Source: CAYNDB01 sp964395915 (GTDB lineage Bacteria; Nitrospinota_A; UBA7883; JAJRTC01). From it: a stretch of DNA of 6,804 bases. Positions 6,729 through 6,804 of this stretch are shown piece after piece; position 1 is the stretch's first letter; each line of letters begins with the position of its first letter. The translations under genes were made by a program, and so were the position numbers. The DNA lies in assembly GCA_964395915.1 (NCBI GenBank), contig CAYNDB010000122.1, positions 1-6,804 of the forward strand, written 5' to 3'. The notes below the pieces were generated by a model. It did no database searches, was not told the DNA's origin, and was given only the letters and a program-made list of their open reading frames with translations.

Positions 6729-6804
6729 CTAGATGCCGTCAATTATCGCGTTCAACGTTGCGCTGGGTCGCATCGCTTTTGACGTCTTCTCAAAATCTGG
6801 AAGA
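6729..6804 (-). CDS. Probable monomeric NADP-dependent isocitrate dehydrogenase, C-terminal fragment
   Basis: Only the last 24 codons are in the window, read leftward from the right edge to a TAG at 6731-6729. They end in KAMRPSATLNAIIDGI. As I recall the family, the MRPS-T-N-I ending matches the C-terminus of the monomeric (about 740-residue) isocitrate dehydrogenase, which makes 2-oxoglutarate and NADPH in the TCA cycle. A clean stop, the terminator directly downstream and the match itself make this a real gene end and not a shadow frame. The assignment rests on one short motif, so it should be confirmed from the neighbouring sequence. It converges with the permease gene. Confidence 0.6.
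   Translation of the reverse strand, partial: LPDFEKTSKAMRPSATLNAIIDGI

Noticed and set aside
1..6804. CRISPR array, tRNA, rRNA, insertion sequence or phage genes
   Set aside because: No spaced direct repeats, cloverleaf-like segments, transposase motifs or terminal inverted repeats were seen on either strand.

Overview
The window is bacterial chromosomal DNA of moderate GC content. It carries a 100-base run of N, so it comes from a draft or metagenome scaffold. Standard bacterial signals are present: Shine-Dalgarno sites, extended -10 promoters, an ATGA stop/start overlap and an intrinsic terminator. The sequence does not fix the taxon. A cobalamin-domain radical SAM enzyme in a sugar-modification-like operon, an SLC13 permease with internal RCK_C domains and a probable monomeric isocitrate dehydrogenase would fit an environmental Gram-negative such as a deltaproteobacterial or Nitrospinota-like lineage. 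That placement is a guess.

Left part (1-2268, + strand): the 3' part of a Gfo/Idh/MocA-family NAD(P)-dependent oxidoreductase runs in from the left edge. It overlaps by four bases a radical SAM enzyme with an N-terminal B12-binding-type domain. The pair looks like the tail of a larger operon, possibly for cell-surface polysaccharide or nucleotide-sugar modification. A 277-base spacer follows. It ends in a strong extended -10 promoter.

Centre (2546-4375, + strand): a complete typA/bipA gene for the ribosome-associated translational GTPase, apparently a housekeeping unit with its own promoter.

Right part (4376-6593, + strand): a 142-base spacer with a promoter and an overlapping inverted repeat leads into a two-gene operon. 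The first gene encodes a small universal-stress-protein-like protein that lacks the usual ATP-binding loop. The second encodes an SLC13/DASS-type anion permease with two RCK_C (TrkA-C) domains, interrupted by the assembly gap. The gap probably hides more than 100 bases, including the first substrate/ion-binding signature.

Right edge (6594-6804): a convergent minus-strand gene enters the window with its last 24 codons, best read as the C-terminus of monomeric NADP-dependent isocitrate dehydrogenase. It is followed by a clear minus-strand intrinsic terminator.

Most of the window is recognisable. The parts worth a second look are the coupled oxidoreductase/radical SAM pair of unknown product and the degenerate Usp plus RCK permease module with its candidate operator. 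I see no convincing evidence of a wholly new system.
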